64,000 nt of DNA from Misgurnus anguillicaudatus (GCF_027580225.2 NC_073348.2:22774501-22838500), one strand, 5' to 3'; counted from the stretch's first letter, positions 12,263 to 24,737 are shown. The notes: generated by a model from the letters alone, not told the origin. Translations and numbers: made by a program.

Positions 12263-13401
12263 TGTGAATGTTTTTTTCAAAGTAAATAAGATCAGAGGAA
12301 GTTGGATCAGATTTTTATTGCTATGGATGACATTATCTCAGCACACTTTTTTTTTCAGCCACAGTAATTGATAGATGGAGAAGATCAGTTTCTTATTAAC
12401 TGATGTAAAGTATAAGTGTCTGTATAGTGACATATCCTTCATTTTTAATACGTCTGCTTTAAGCAAACTCACTCTCCAGGGAATCTCTTTAATGTAATGA
12501 TAATGGGTCCAACAAATTTGTCAGGGCTACGATCGAGTCATTTCGGAAATTATCATCTCTCATCCAATAGTGCAATATTAACATATTTCTCTGCAGTAAC
12601 TATCCCATTAACTGAGTTTAGTTAACTGAAGTAGAAATCATCATACAGTTACGGATGACTGATAATTATACCATATTATTATTAGAGAAATCAACAGGGT
12701 TTTACAGTAGCGGCCGCATCCTCTATTTGATCGTGGATTTATGCATTATTCCAAAGGATTGTTCATATAATACACTCGTATTTATTAATGCCATATCTGC
12801 CTATGAGAGACGAATTTCCCTATTCTATTATAAAGCTCTTTTGCTCTAATTCAGTCTTTATATTCTTCAACACGTTTTGCTATTTACTGTGTGTATCTGT
12901 CAATTCCTACATGTGTCTGGTGAGAAGAATAACTCCCATTTCAATAACAAACGCACTAACAATAAAACACCTCAGTCAGCAAAGGATTTCCAGCCTATAT
13001 GGATGAAACATTTATCAACCGCGGAAAAACAACATTTATCCCTCTGTTGGTATTCAAGACGAGGGAAACCGCAGCCATCCCAGTACTGATACTGTGTCGT
13101 ATCTGGTCTGTGTACAGTGTGTTTGTGCGTGTGTTTGGCATGCTGTAGAGAGCCGTCCCACATTGCCCTGGGCCCCTGGAGTGCAGTGCTATCATGTAGC
13201 CCCAGGCTTTGTGCTTTATCAATGAGCCTGATGCATAGCATGATATCCCTCATTCTGACATTGAGCTCTACTCCTGTCGCTATTTCCCGTTCTCTCAAAG
13301 CCTTTCGTTTCCACTGAACAAGGCTTGGGAATGCACAATTGGGAATGCACGCTCGCACACATACGCATTTTATGACAACTTGTATATGCATAAAAAAGAG
13401 G
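12263..13401. other. Intergenic, no gene recognised
   Basis: Frames are open on both strands between 12972 and 13406 (144 codons minus, 66 codons plus), but none has a recognised domain or convincing splice context. This relatively GC-rich island in AT-rich DNA may be a conserved noncoding element; that is a guess. Confidence 0.45.
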
Positions 13402-13537
13402 CCCATAGGTCAGTTGGTTTAGCATTGTGTTAGCATTGCAAAAGGTCATGTGTATGATTCCCAGTGAACACATAACTTGCATATGGAATGCATTGTAAGT
13501 CTCTTCGGATAAAAGTGGAAATGTAGAAATGCATACC
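13402..13537 (+). repeat. tRNA-derived SINE
   Basis: The head contains a degenerate box A (aggtcagttggtttagca) and box B (gtatgattcccagtg), as in tRNA-derived SINEs. The body reads tgcattgtaagtctcttcgg then ataaaag. The copy is diverged, so it is not expected to be transcribed as a tRNA. Confidence 0.82.
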
Positions 13538-14277
13538 TTAACCACGATGAAGGGTATTATTATCAAGCTTGAATTGCAGCTTTGCTTGTGTTTAAATCTT
13601 GTTTTTAGCATCACATCCAATATGCAGGCAATAAGAAATGATTTCAAGGATGAATACATCCCTTCTTTCTGTGATTCGGGGTAGCCGACAGATTGCAAAA
13701 TGGATGAGGATAATTCTGGTTTACAGATTCAGTGTGCTATCTCTTAATCTGATTATCACTGCGCTGCTCATTCGCATCTCATTCGGGCCGACATGCATGA
13801 CTTACACTTAAAATATGCTTGTTAAAATACATATAAGAATGAACATCAAGCCCTGTTGCCATAGAAATGAAAGCTAGAACAAACAGCTTTCCCATATTGT
13901 GGCTTTTTGGCTATAATAGTCCTGTGTTTGTTTGTACATCTAACTCAGTAAATTGTAATTGGTTGGTTGAATTTTAAAGGATCAGTATGTAAGAAATTTA
14001 TATTAATTAATCATAAAATGACCCTGATATGTCACTAGACATTAAGAAATAATTTTCATTTCAAATACTTATATCACTCTCAACAGTGGTATTGCCAGGA
14101 TATTGTCATTTAAAAAGTGGAGTTGCAGCCCTCAACTGATGTTTATGTTGTCATTTTGTGTATTGGCCACCAGTTGGGTGATTGCAGTACCAGTTTAGCC
14201 ACAAGTTTTGTTATTGCAATACCAGTTTTGGCCACAATCCTACATACTGTTCCTTTAACATCACAAAAAAAATCTGA
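13538..14277. other. Intergenic, no gene recognised
   Basis: AT-rich. The block 14085-14250 has two similar pieces (attgcagtaccagtttagcc and attgcaataccagttttggc), suggesting an old repeat. No gene is supported. Confidence 0.5.
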
Positions 14278-14807
14278 CTGATCTCACGAAAAGTCGTGTT
14301 ATAATAAAATGTGATTAATTTATTTGTGTCCATGGCACGAAATTCAGCTTTTATCTTTTATCTTTATATCTTTTTCGTGTCACTCGCACTAATTTCTATA
14401 AATATTTTTTCGTGTCCGTGCCATGACTTTCTTTTTCGTTTCGTTTCATTTCATTTTATGTATTGTTTTCTTATAGTTTTCCTATTTATAGCATTGTCAC
14501 TTAGGGTTGGGGTTAGAATCACATTTACAGTTACATTTTTAGACATTCTAACCCAAACCCCAAATCTAACCCCAACCCCAAGCGACAATGATTTAAAAAT
14601 AGAAAATAAATTGAAAACAATACACAAAATGACACGAAAAAGAAAGTTGTGCCACAGACACGGAAAACGTTTTATAGAAAATCGTGCTGAGTGACACGAA
14701 AAAGACATTTGTGCTCAAGGCATGAAAAAAGCTGAATTTCGTGCCATGGACACAAATTAAATTAATAAAATTTTTCGTGACTATAACACGACTTGCCATG
14801 AGATCAT
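14278..14807. mobile_element. Foldback element, second copy
   Basis: The left arm begins ctgatctcacgaaaagtcgt. The right arm ends ataacacgacttgccatgag then atcat, its complement. Internal arms carry tttgtgtccatggcacgaaa and its reverse. The centre contains gacattctaacccaaacccc and taaccccaaccccaagcgac, the cassette found between the 24-bp repeats at the left edge. There is no coding capacity. Confidence 0.9.
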
Positions 14808-14897
14808 GTTGACCAATGTATTATACTTGCAAATGTATAATATGCATAATAACAAATACCTGCAGCTCTGGATTTTAATAGCGTGTGCTTCGAATGC

Positions 14898-15536
14898 AAT
14901 CTCATGGCAATTTGTACGTATTTTACGCGGTGGCTAATTCGTTTTAATTTATACGACCACACTTGTACGTTTTTGTAAGTTGGGGTTAGGGGTGAGGTTT
15001 CATTGTTGTTTTTTTATGACAATAGTACATTCTTGCAGTTTCGGCCGGTGACTTCTCTTCTGAGGGGCACAATTTCAAAATATGTGTTCGGAGTGTCATG
15101 TGTGTTGCTCGTCATTGCAAAATATGCATTTGTGCGTCATGTGAACCATGTGCATCATGCCTCTTGTCAAAATACATGCATCGAATTGGTTTATAATAAA
15201 AGAGACTCTCATGTTCACAAAATATTTTCAAGACACTCCCTAAACTGTGATTATGCATGATTATGTGAGTATCTGGCAAACGCGAGCATCTTTTTTATCA
15301 TAAACCCTTTAGACGCGTTTGCAGCAGGCTCGTATTTTGACATCACAACTTTACGCATCAAACACATATTTTGAAATGACGAGCCACACCCATGACGGGT
15401 TAAATACATGTTGTGACGAGCTTCCCATTGTGCGCCCTTGAAAAAGAAGTCACCGGCCACCACTGCGTTCTTGTATGATTCACTTCCTACGAATAAACCA
15501 ACTCGTAAACCACATTTGAATTCCCATGAGATCAGG
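14898..15536. mobile_element. MITE with nested inverted arms
   Basis: The outer termini are aatctcatggcaatttgtac and aattcccatgagatcagg. An inner inverted pair is ggccggtgacttctcttct near 15043 and agaagtcaccggccacc near 15446. The shorter relative at 16585-16910 shares the outer termini. The frames inside are arm sequence, not genes. Confidence 0.78.
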
Positions 15537-16580
15537 CTTGTTGTTCTTGTGTCGACGTACATTGACAAGTGATCTATCCGTGTTTCTCATCGTTCAACTG
15601 CACCCCCCTCTGTTAACCTCAGAAATCTTTGATTTTTTTTTTTCAGTCATTTGTTTCGAGGTCCTGACATTTTTGAAGATGTCTTATTTTAAAGAGGGAC
15701 AGAAATCTATTAAAGCCGTCATGTTTAGCCCCCTTGCCCTGCTCCACAAGTCGCTGTCAGGAGCGATTCAACGCCTCATCAGTTACGGGCACGCCGCTGT
15801 CATGTGGCCAGCGATGAAGTCGTCGGTTCGCTTTACTGTCAGCTCTCCCCTGGTCTGGTCACAAGTGATAAAGCTTCTGTGGATCTCGGTCCTCACTAGT
15901 TGATACAGAGCAGAGTTGACACACCGTTCAGTGGCAAAACACATTAAAGTGTTCACACATTCCTCATCACCCGTCCTCTCTGCGGGAGGGTCAGATCACG
16001 GCCAATCATTGTCCTAAATGCCTTTCACTTGCAAAATAAACTATTATAATGAATATTTGGAATAGAAAACTTTATAGGTGGTGGTTTGAGAGTCTTTTTT
16101 TCTGAAAAGTGTACATCAACATATCCAAATTCTACACATCAAAGGATTCTATGCAATAGTTTTTTAATTGTAAATACATCAAATGACCCTTTGCTAAATG
16201 TAACCCTGCCTGTGAAAATCCAGCTAAAGTCATTTTTTGTGTGTGATTGACTGTTTTCTATAAAATCAACCTACATGATGTAAAGATCAAAGCTTAATGA
16301 TAAAAGCTTTAATATTGAACCTGAATACAACTCAAATGTGGCAGCCACTAGCATCACAGCGCCCTTTAGTAATTTTAGTAATGTTTCTAGTTGCACCTTT
16401 AGTAATTTTGCACAATTTTACTATGTCTTGTTCAAAAACATGTTATATTTTTTAATGGTAGGTTTATGCCAAAAAAGCTTGCATGCACCAAACATAAGAG
16501 CCTTATAATAAATGCTCATTTACAAGATAGCATGTCAGATGCACTAAGAGGGTTTTGCACCTGAGCTCTTCCAACGTTAG
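15537..16580. other. Intergenic, no gene recognised
   Basis: A 125-codon plus frame (15526-15903) overlaps the MITE end and has no recognised domain. The block 16194-16470 resembles a short repeat (ctgtgaaaatccagctaaag; compare 9620 and 30850). No gene is supported. Confidence 0.45.
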
Positions 16581-16584
16581 GTCT

Positions 16585-16910
16585 ATCTCATGGCAATTCG
16601 TACATATTTTACAGGGTGGTTAATTTGTATAATGTCGGTCTTGTTTACTTCAACAGGCCCAGGAAGTAAACTGTTGCCTACAATCCGTGTGTATGTTGTA
16701 GTCCAAGAAAAGAGATTTACGTTGGAGATGATAACTTGCGTCATCGTTTTCTTTGGGGTATGTCACTTTTGCATATCGTTAACATGTACTAATACACACT
16801 TACACACCAAAGGAAATGTAAAATCGTGAATCGGACCACAGTTGCTCTTTAATACGAATTCATACAAATCAGCCATCTTGTAAAATATGCACGAATTCTC
16901 GTGAGATAAG
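16585..16910. mobile_element. MITE interrupted by a fragment of another MITE
   Basis: The outer termini are atctcatggcaattcgtaca at the left and cacgaattctcgtgagat at the right, with inner arms atattttacagg and gtaaaatatgc. Between them, 16629-16854 is an inverted, truncated copy of the 60303-60838 family, containing ataatgtcggtcttgtttac and ggaccacagttgctcttta. The order shows that the 60303-type element inserted later. Confidence 0.82.
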
Positions 16911-17076
16911 GCTGGCTCTTCAATGTTCCTTCGAAATTGATTCTCATGTGAACATACATCAAAGGATCGTATGCAATGGTTTCTAAATTGTATTCTATGT
17001 CCATCAAAGAGACCTGCAGTATGGGATACGTTCTCATTTCTACACACATCATAGGATCCTATGGAGTTCTTTCTTA

Positions 17077-17351
17077 AAGGGACACTCCACTTTTTTGAAA
17101 ATATGCTCATTTTTTAGCTCCCCTAGAGTTAAACATTTGATTTTTACCATTTTGAAATCCATTCAGCTGATCTCTGGGTCTGGCGGTACCACTTTTAGCA
17201 TAGCTTAGCACAATCCATTGAATCTGATTAGACCATTAGCATGATGCTTAAAATTACCAAAGAGTTTTGATATTTTTCCTCAAAATCAAATGTTGAACTC
17301 TAGGGGAGCTGGAAAATTATCATATTTTCAAAAAAGTGGAGTGTCCCTTTA
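17077..17351. mobile_element. MITE with GGGACACTCCACTTTTTTG termini
   Basis: There are near-perfect terminal inverted repeats: aaagggacactccacttttt at the left and aaaaagtggagtgtcccttt at the right. The second arm segment is tagctcccctagagttaaac / gaactctaggggagctgg. The interior matches 11602-12190. At 275 bp this is a compact, little-diverged copy. Confidence 0.93.
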
Positions 17352-18148
17352 ATTGTTTGTGTATATTGGATCAGCACAGAATTGTACATTAACATATGCC
17401 AAAGTGCAGCAAGTGTGGCCAAATGGTCTTTCCTCTTTCACTGCCCACCTGCTAAACTCAGCATCCATTGTCTCTAATGCCCTCTCTCCTTACAACATGT
17501 GTCTGCTATCCTGTGCCCTCCCTCACTTACTGAAGGTTAAACTGCCAACAGTTATAGAGGTGTAAAGTTGCGTTATCAGGATGAGACTGTAAGACAAGTG
17601 TCAAGTTCAAATTACACAAGTTTTCTTACAGAGATTGTTTTGCCAATACACAATTAGAGACATTTAATGCCGCCCTTGAGGTTATCATGATAGGTACACA
17701 AGGCATCTCAGCCGATCATTTACTTTTTAATTTAGGTGCATGCAAATGAAAGCAAGCTATTAAGCATTTTTCCCCAGAAGTACTTTAGAGAATCTGTGGT
17801 AGGAAACGCATACAAAACAATTACATTGATTTGGATTTCCAGGTGCTGTATCAGTACAGTTGTCGCTATATTGTACATATATCCTGCAGTGAAAATCAAT
17901 GTGTGTCTGAAGAGAATACGTTGTTTGTTTTATGTTCGATTTTTGCACCTCTAAATATATTTCACACTCTAATTTGTAAGCTGGCTCTAAGGAAATTAAA
18001 CTCAAACTCCATCTGAGTAGCGAGAAGGGGGAATATATGTATATATGTGTCAAGTGATGTCTAGATCGGTTGTTTAAAGTCCCCAAAAATTTTTGGTTTT
18101 GGGATTTTCAAAATAAAGTTTTGGTGAATTTTAGTGTGAATACTAAAA
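17352..18148. other. Intergenic, no gene recognised
   Basis: Short AT-rich frames on both strands (17736-18086) have no recognised product. No repeat structure is evident. Confidence 0.5.
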
Positions 18149-18572
18149 AAAGGGGACATATCATGAAAATCTGACTTTTTTCATGTTTAAGTGCTACAAT
18201 TGGGTCTCCAGTGGTTCTATTAACCTAGAAAATGTGGAAAAAAAACAGTAAGTAAACCAGTAGTAAACCATTCTCTGCAAGCATGTGAAATGTGTCTCCC
18301 CTTGTGATGTCAGAAGGGGATAATGCCGCCTCTTAATCTGCACTATCCAACCACGGCACTGCCATTTATTGCAGAGATCAGCTCATTTGCATTTAAAAAG
18401 ACACACCCAAAATGGCACATTTTTGCTCACACCTACAAAGTGGCAATTTCAACATGTTATAATAATTATAATTATCTATATGGTATTTTCAGATAAAACT
18501 TCACATACGTATTTTGGGGACACCAAAGATTTATTTCACGTCTTAACAAAGTCTTGTGAAATGTCCCCTTTA
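18149..18572. mobile_element. MITE with AGGGGACATATCATG / GAAATGTCCCCTTT ends
   Basis: The left terminus is aaaggggacatatcatgaaa and the right is cttgtgaaatgtcccctt. The interior includes gtgatgtcagaaggggataa, typical of a non-coding fish MITE. There is no coding capacity. Confidence 0.82.
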
Positions 18573-18845
18573 AAGGCATACTGCGGCCAAAAATCTAAAT
18601 TACCCCATGATGTATTCACCCTCAACCCATCAAGTGGCTAACTATAGACCCAATACAGTCCAACCCACTTCTACCCTAACCTTGAATTTGGTTACATGCC
18701 ATTTTTGCCAAAATAACCGTTAGATGTATGATATTCCATTATGTAAGCGAAGTCAACAGGTGTTCAATGTGTTTGCTTTCATTTATTTTACAAGTTCTAA
18801 AAGTATACATATCTTCTAATCTTGAGCTATATGGTTAGACGATTG

Positions 18846-19547
18846 TAATGCTGCGTTTACACCAACCGTGTTTGAGGCATCAAAATCGCGTCTACTGTGC
18901 CTAGTTTGCCACTTCAACAGTTTGAATGCAAGCATTTGATGCACGTCTGAGGCAAAATCCGCTTCTTGTGGGAGGGGCAAGTGCTATGCGGTTGTCTGTT
19001 TGCAAGATGGCTGATGTTGATTGTGCATTTATCGAGAGTTACCGGTTTCTATTTGGTCACCTTACTATAGGGGGAAAATAAACGGCGTGGGTCAATAAAC
19101 GTCACGTGACTCAAAAGTGAAATGTGTATTTACAACTTACCAGGTTGCCCAATATCCTCACTGATACTCTTCCAAGCGAGGTCCTTTTCATTCCTGTCTC
19201 TATAGAAATAAGAACTTGTGTCGTATAGCTCCGGGTGACTGCTCACGGACAATATCAAGCGTTCCTTCATGTTGAATGAGTGACTCCGGGCGGGGCTGCC
19301 GCCACAGCAGCAAGCAGGCTCCTGATTGGTTAACGCGGCGCGAAAATCCGCCAAAGTTAAAATTTTTCAACTCGGGTGTCAAACGCAAAATGCACAAAAA
19401 GCACCATTCGCGTGTACCGCGCCGCCCTAAATGCTTCATTTAGCCGCGAGACCTCCAGACATGCGTCAACACATCTTCACATTAACTTAACATTGAAATC
19501 ACTCGCGCTTGACGCCTCTACCGCGGCTGGTGTAAACGCAGCATTAG
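18846..19547. mobile_element. TIR element, about 700 bp, non-autonomous
   Basis: The terminal inverted repeats are taatgctgcgtttacaccaa at the left and ctggtgtaaacgcagcatta at the right. The GC-rich interior holds several short open frames on both strands with no transposase similarity. Confidence 0.88.
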
Positions 19548-21335
19548 ACTTTCACTGACAGCCCAAATTTTGCATTGTTTTGGCCAAAATTGCTTGCTGG
19601 GAAGCAATCCGATATACATAATCTTTTAGATGAACACATTTGGAGTTACTTTAGTACTGTAAATGTCCTTGCTTTTTTAAGCTTAACACAGTAGAAAACA
19701 GGGATCAGGGAACAACATGTGACTTTGAAGCCCAAAAACGGCATCCATCCTTGACATAAGTAATCAACACGGCTACATGGGGTTTATAAAGGTCTTCTGC
19801 AGGTAATGGTTGTGATTTTATAATAAAAAAATCTTTAAACTTTATAAACTATAATAACTAGCTTTCGGTAACGACACCATCTTGGACGTCACTGCGCAAC
19901 GTACCTTTTCCAACCAACGCTCACTACGTTAAAACTCTCTTGTGGCGTACGATCTTGGTTTTGAGAAATGCCTATGTCAACACATTAAACAAAGTGGATT
20001 TCAAAGCATTTTATCGGGTCTTTATAATATTTGTGCAATGGCTAGATATTGCCATTTGCTAGCAGGTAATGCTAGAAAAGTGCCCCCTAAATTTGTACAG
20101 AGTGTGTTTTGTAATACCATGCAATATCTTGCAAGAGTTTAAGATTGCCAAAAACACATCAAGGTAATGTAATCTAGCATACTAATCTGTGATTTTACAC
20201 CGTCATTCTATCGTGATCACCGTGTCTTACATCGAACCCGTGACCTTACCCAGTTGGGCTACACTTCTCTGTTCACCTTTCTGCGCACTGTGGGTGGACA
20301 GAATTTCGTCTTTCTGCCCCGTAGTGGATAGCTAATTGCTAAGCACCCCTGGCAATATCCATCAAGGGAAATCGGAGATTAAGCAGTGATTATTCAACTT
20401 GTACTTCATTTGCATATCTATTTAAGCAATCCCACAACAATACTGAGTAAACACGCACCGTGTATGCATGCGTACCTAATCGTCCTCTTTTCAATAAACC
20501 AGATAAAAAACATCCATCATCTCCTCTATCCCCCGGTGTAAGAGTGTAGGTTGGGGGTGAACACACAGACTAATCAGATTACCTACCACCCACAAACCCT
20601 TAAAACAGTTCCCAGATGCCTTAGCACTCGGAGAAAACTTGCACGGGGGGGATGTGTTGTGGCAGGATTGGGGGAGTTTGTACATGCTTTTAGTAAGTGC
20701 TGTGAAAGATCTACGGAGACTCGCTGTGACAGTGTCAACTGGGGGAAGACAGAAAAGGCTCATTAAACTTCCAGCTGGTTTTACCAGCGTGTTCCTTCTG
20801 AAGCTGTTGGATGACAGAGGTGCTGGAGCTCCCGCGGATCTGACTTCTAATTACGGCCGCAGCCGACGCCGGGCGGGAGACATTTCAGGAAACTTCTAAA
20901 CGGAGATGGGGGTGCGATGTGAGAGTACACGGTGAATTGTACTGACAGACCCTGAGGTATAGGACATGTTGCATTTGTCCCTGGATAGGAGACGAGTGCT
21001 GGGTGCAAAAAGCATAAAGCATTCGCTCCAGAATATAGAGCAAGACAGCCGAGTATAAAAAATACTCTGTTCCTAGTAGAGCAGGTGTGGAGCCATCTAG
21101 GCTAATCTCATAACTAACACTTATTACATCACCTTGGGTAGAAATTTTATTTTATTTTATAATAACCTGTATTTAAATGTGCCAAACGGTATTTAATTTA
21201 ATAAAAACAGCATTTAAAGTGATTCTACGCACACACTGTGATACTGCAATCAGTTCTTTACATCTATTTTGCCACGGGCCAACCTTGGTCCAGGTTTTAT
21301 TCAAGCTTCGCTTTGATTGCCATAGAAACCATAAG
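19548..21335. other. Intergenic, no gene recognised
   Basis: At about 20200-20270 the minus strand reads tagcccaactgggtaaggtc then acgggttcgatg, a likely SINE head remnant. The region 20540-20900 is G-rich and open in several frames without a recognised domain. No gene is supported. Confidence 0.45.
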
Positions 21336-21475
21336 TGGGTTTGACTTCATGTGGCACTGCGCAGACTGATCGATCTTATGACATCAAAGTACCTTGAGAG
21401 TATTTTCGAAAGTACTACTCTCACGATAGTTTGATGTTATATGTCGATCAATCTGCACAGCACCACATGCAGAAG
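21336..21475. repeat. Imperfect 140-bp hairpin
   Basis: The left arm, with ttcatgtggcactgcgcaga then ctgatcgat, pairs with the right arm, gtcgatcaatctgcacagca then ccacatgcagaag. Inner pairs are atcaaag/tttgat and gagagt/actctc. It is probably a small palindromic MITE; no second copy was seen in the window. Confidence 0.7.
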
Positions 21476-22373
21476 TAGCCTAGTAGCCTAGCGCTTAGCA
21501 CTCCACTTTGTTGTGGCTCCTATCAAGCTACACTGGGGCTACAGTATGACATTCAAGCATGTTATAATGTAACGGTTATACATGAAAATGATTTGTGAAT
21601 CCTGTCCGATTGATTCCTATAAACTCCCATCGTTCCACATCCTCATCAAGCTATGGTCGTTGTCTAGTGGAAATAATTACATATTGTGCCTTTGTTGTGT
21701 GCGCAGTGACACAGTGAATGTATTATCTTAAAGTCCCACTGTGGGGAAAATCTGGTTTTACTGTTGTTTATATGTCTTTGTGGTGTTTTAGTATGTTTTA
21801 AAACAAGCCATGTCCTGATTTATCATTCAACACCATTGCTGAGTATTTTCTCCGTAAAACTGAAGACAGTCTCATTACCACAGTTTATAATCGCCTTGGT
21901 TTTTCCACCAACATTACAAACATGCAACCAATCACATCAACACAGTTGAATGTGTTAATCAATAGTTCGAGTCATAAGTTCCTTTCACACATACAGTCTT
22001 TACTGGTAATTTACTGGTAAATTGCAGTTAACAGGCCATGTGTGAACAGAACCTTTCTGGTATATCAGTGCTGCCAATTTACCAGTAAGAGAGGTTGTAA
22101 GATTACCAGTAATTTACAAGTAGGCGCTACGTGTGAACAAAAAGCGTTCCAAATTATTATGCACATGCCATTTTTGTTTATTTTTTTCAATACAGTCAGT
22201 AAGTTTACACATTTTATTTTACCCTCAACACTTATATGAAAGTGTTGATGTTATTCTATTTAAATGAAATAAATATGTAAAAAGATACTTTAACACTTTG
22301 AAAAATATGCAAAACATGCTGTTCCAAATGATTATGCAGAATGCACCTTAACCAAATTTATAATGATATAATG

Positions 22374-22687
22374 AATAGGCTTTATGCCCAGCTGCACTAA
22401 TTCCTGAACTTCAGCCAGCTCCTTGTTTCCTGTCTGCCATTATTGGACAAACTGATTAATCCAGGTGTGTCTGATTATTGTTGTTGTGACTACTTAGGTC
22501 AGGCACACCTGGATTAATCAGTTTGTTTGTGACTACTGAGGTCAGGCACACCTGGATTAATCAGTTTGTTTGTGACTACTGAGGTCAGGCACACCTGGAT
22601 TAATCGATTTGTCCAGTGATGGCAGACAGGAAGCGGGAGGCTGGCTGGGGTTCAGGAGGTAGTGCAGCTGGGCATAAAGCCTATTAT
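22374..22687. mobile_element. Palindromic MITE with three 43-bp tandem units
   Basis: The inverted arms are aataggctttatgcccagct (left) and agctgggcataaagcctatt (right), with further pairing of ttcctgtctgccat to atggcagacaggaa. The loop contains a 43-bp unit starting aggcacacctggattaatca at 22501, 22544 and 22587. There is no coding capacity. Confidence 0.88.
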
Positions 22688-22929
22688 AATGATCCAAAAA
22701 CAGATATCTGTCAAATGTGCTGCATGGACACAAAACAAACATTTTCCAAAAAACTAACACAATGTAAAATAAATAATGTATTTACACAAGTTACATTATA
22801 ATATATGAGCATAACTGACATGACTTTAACTCTCCCATTCTTTAAACTTGTAAGTATACAAGTATAATAGGCTTTGTCCTTATTTCATAAATAGATGGTA
22901 GTATTGCATCCCTAAGTTGATATTTCGAA

Positions 22930-23266
22930 TTATAGTGCTGTCCACCTCACAGATCTTTCATATAATGATGCACCACAGGCTCTTAATAGGACTAAGGTCA
23001 GAGGTTGATGGTGGTAATACCTTGATTTCTCTCTTATTTTATGCCCATATACATTAAAATAGCCAGTGAGATGGTGTATAATCCTCCATGAAAGTACATT
23101 TATTTTGGGAGACTTGATTCCCATTTAGAAAAAAACATATTTTTAGGAACGCTGCATATCTTCTAGATGGCCTTTTGACACCCTCAGGGACCCTAAAGGG
23201 ACCTACCATCTTACTTCCCAATATTCCAGTCCAAATCATTACTCTGCCACATTCTTGATTGAACAT
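22930..23266 (-). pseudogene. Tc1-like transposase fragment
   Basis: One minus-strand frame has MIWTGILGSKMVGPFRVPEG and a degenerate FMEDYTPSH, corresponding to the Tc1 segment around the second catalytic Asp. After a frame change the same strand reads SDLSPIKSLW, the counterpart of the PDLNPIENLW segment, with the catalytic Glu replaced by Lys. It is not a functional gene. Confidence 0.82.
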
Positions 23267-24078
23267 GCCTATTCACCAACAAAATGGCATTCATCTCTAC
23301 TATTCAGTAAAACTGTGTGAAAATAGTCTTCTTGTATTGTGAGCTCACATCAAATGTTTAATTTTTGCAAGTTTTGGTTTAAGGGAGGGGTAGAAATACA
23401 GCTTTATGCACTGAAGGATTCTGTATTAAAGGAGTTCTTGGGATTCCAGAGACATCAGCAGATTTAAATACATGTTTGCTTCTTAATGGTGGCTTTTTAT
23501 TGCTGCCTTTTCTTAATATTTTCCTAAAAAATTAGAAAATTGGTATAGGAAATAATTTGCTTTTTTAAGATAATGCACACAGTAGGCCTATTGCTGTTTA
23601 AGATGCAGGTTCTGTTTGACGTCACCTTATGCAATGTTGTTTGGTCATGAGCAACTTCGCGACCATCAGCGTTTACCAGAGATGTGAAAACAACTAAGTA
23701 CAGACTGTGGATATGAAGTCATAAGCAGCCATTGTTTACAAATACAACACTGAGGTCGCCAAGCACCACAGGTAACTTCCGCTTTCTCTCTGAGTTTACC
23801 AGTATTTGGATACTGATGTGTGAATGACGTCTTATCTGTAAAAAGACTGAACGTCACTGCGCGTTTGAACAGCACATTTTTGTACTTTCTGGTAAGTTCT
23901 TTCTGGTAAATTCATGGTAATTTACCTAAATTCCTGTGTGAAAGAGGCGATAGATATTATGTTTGGATGCCGCATAGACTCAAAGACTGAAACAATTGCA
24001 GCGCAGCTGTTTTAGCTCTGTTTCTGTGCTGCTCACACATGTAGGGTGAGTGCTGTAACCTATTAACATCAGTGCTTA

Positions 24079-24733
24079 AAGAGTAACTAAACCCCTGGTC
24101 AGAGCCTGACTCCACCCACTGGCAATATTTGAAAAATTTAAGAAAAGTGATAGAGGGGACGAACTGAGCTTGTACTGACCCTGCGTTCCAGTTCATTTTT
24201 TTATGAACTTCCCTCGCAAACTTCCCTCAGTCTCGTTCACTCGGATGTACGTCATTGCTTAAGTTGTACGAGTGCCCACTACTGCTAGAACACTTGAAGT
24301 GGGTTCAAATGGATCGCCCTAAGCCCTTGATCACATGGAAAGTGGAGACCCCCCCCTCCATGTGCAAAGCGCGAGTTGCTTAAGTGACGTCACAATCGTG
24401 TTGCATTGTGGGATATGAAGCTGCATGAAGTGTACATATGTCAAAATCGAGGGAGCGAGGGTCTGTCCATACAAACTTCCCTCGCCCACTTGACGAAGTG
24501 GAACGCACTTCAAAATGGCGACAGGGATTCCCCTGAGGGGAAGTGCTTAGGGAAGTTTGCGAGTGTGTGTCTAAAACTGGAGTGGAACGCACCCCAAGAG
24601 TGTGGTGAGATCGTAACAAGGGCGTGATGAGTTTCAACCTCCTTACGCCGCAACATCCAATAGGAAAATTCAACTGCAGTAGCCACCATTCAACCTGAAG
24701 AGGGCAGCACTTAGACGTTTTTACACCATATTG
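24079..24733. mobile_element. Harbinger-like MITE, interrupted and 3'-truncated
   Basis: It begins agagtaactaaacccctggt after a TTAA context and matches the complete element at 42823-43220. A second MITE (24178-24596) splits it. The right part (gtgtggtgagatcgtaacaa ... agacgtttttacaccata) stops before the terminus, where a hAT end begins at 24738. Confidence 0.83.
24178..24596. mobile_element. MITE inserted in the Harbinger-like MITE
   Basis: The left end has accctgcgttccagttcatt. The right end has aactggagtggaacgcaccc, which is complementary in outline. Subterminal cttccctcgcaaacttccct pairs with agggaagtttgcgag. The intact relative at 42823-43220 lacks this block exactly here (ctcatactaagtgtgtgg), so the insertion can be read directly from the window. 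Confidence 0.86.
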
Positions 24734-24737
24734 TAGC

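Larger units (their letters stand above)
22143..23582 (-). mobile_element. Tc1-like transposon relic
   Basis: The left end has gttccaaattattatgcaca. The right end has the inverted-type motif aagataatgcacacag. The minus strand contains decayed Tc1-like transposase pieces (see 22930-23266). Heavy divergence and multiple frame breaks mark it as older than the 4591-5802 copy. Confidence 0.72.
21974..23951. mobile_element. Composite TIR element hosting a Tc1 relic
   Basis: The outer inverted ends are cctttcacacatacagtctt ... ggtaatttactggtaaatt at the left and ttctggtaaattcatggtaa ... ctgtgtgaaagaggcgata at the right. Between the arms lie a degenerate Tc1-like element (about 22143-23582) and, within that, a palindromic element (22374-22687). 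The outer TIRs are diverged, so the exact ends are approximate. Confidence 0.7.

Noticed and set aside
15526..15903. 125-codon plus-strand frame as a gene
   Set aside because: It starts inside a MITE terminus and has no recognised domain; nothing separates it from a chance frame.
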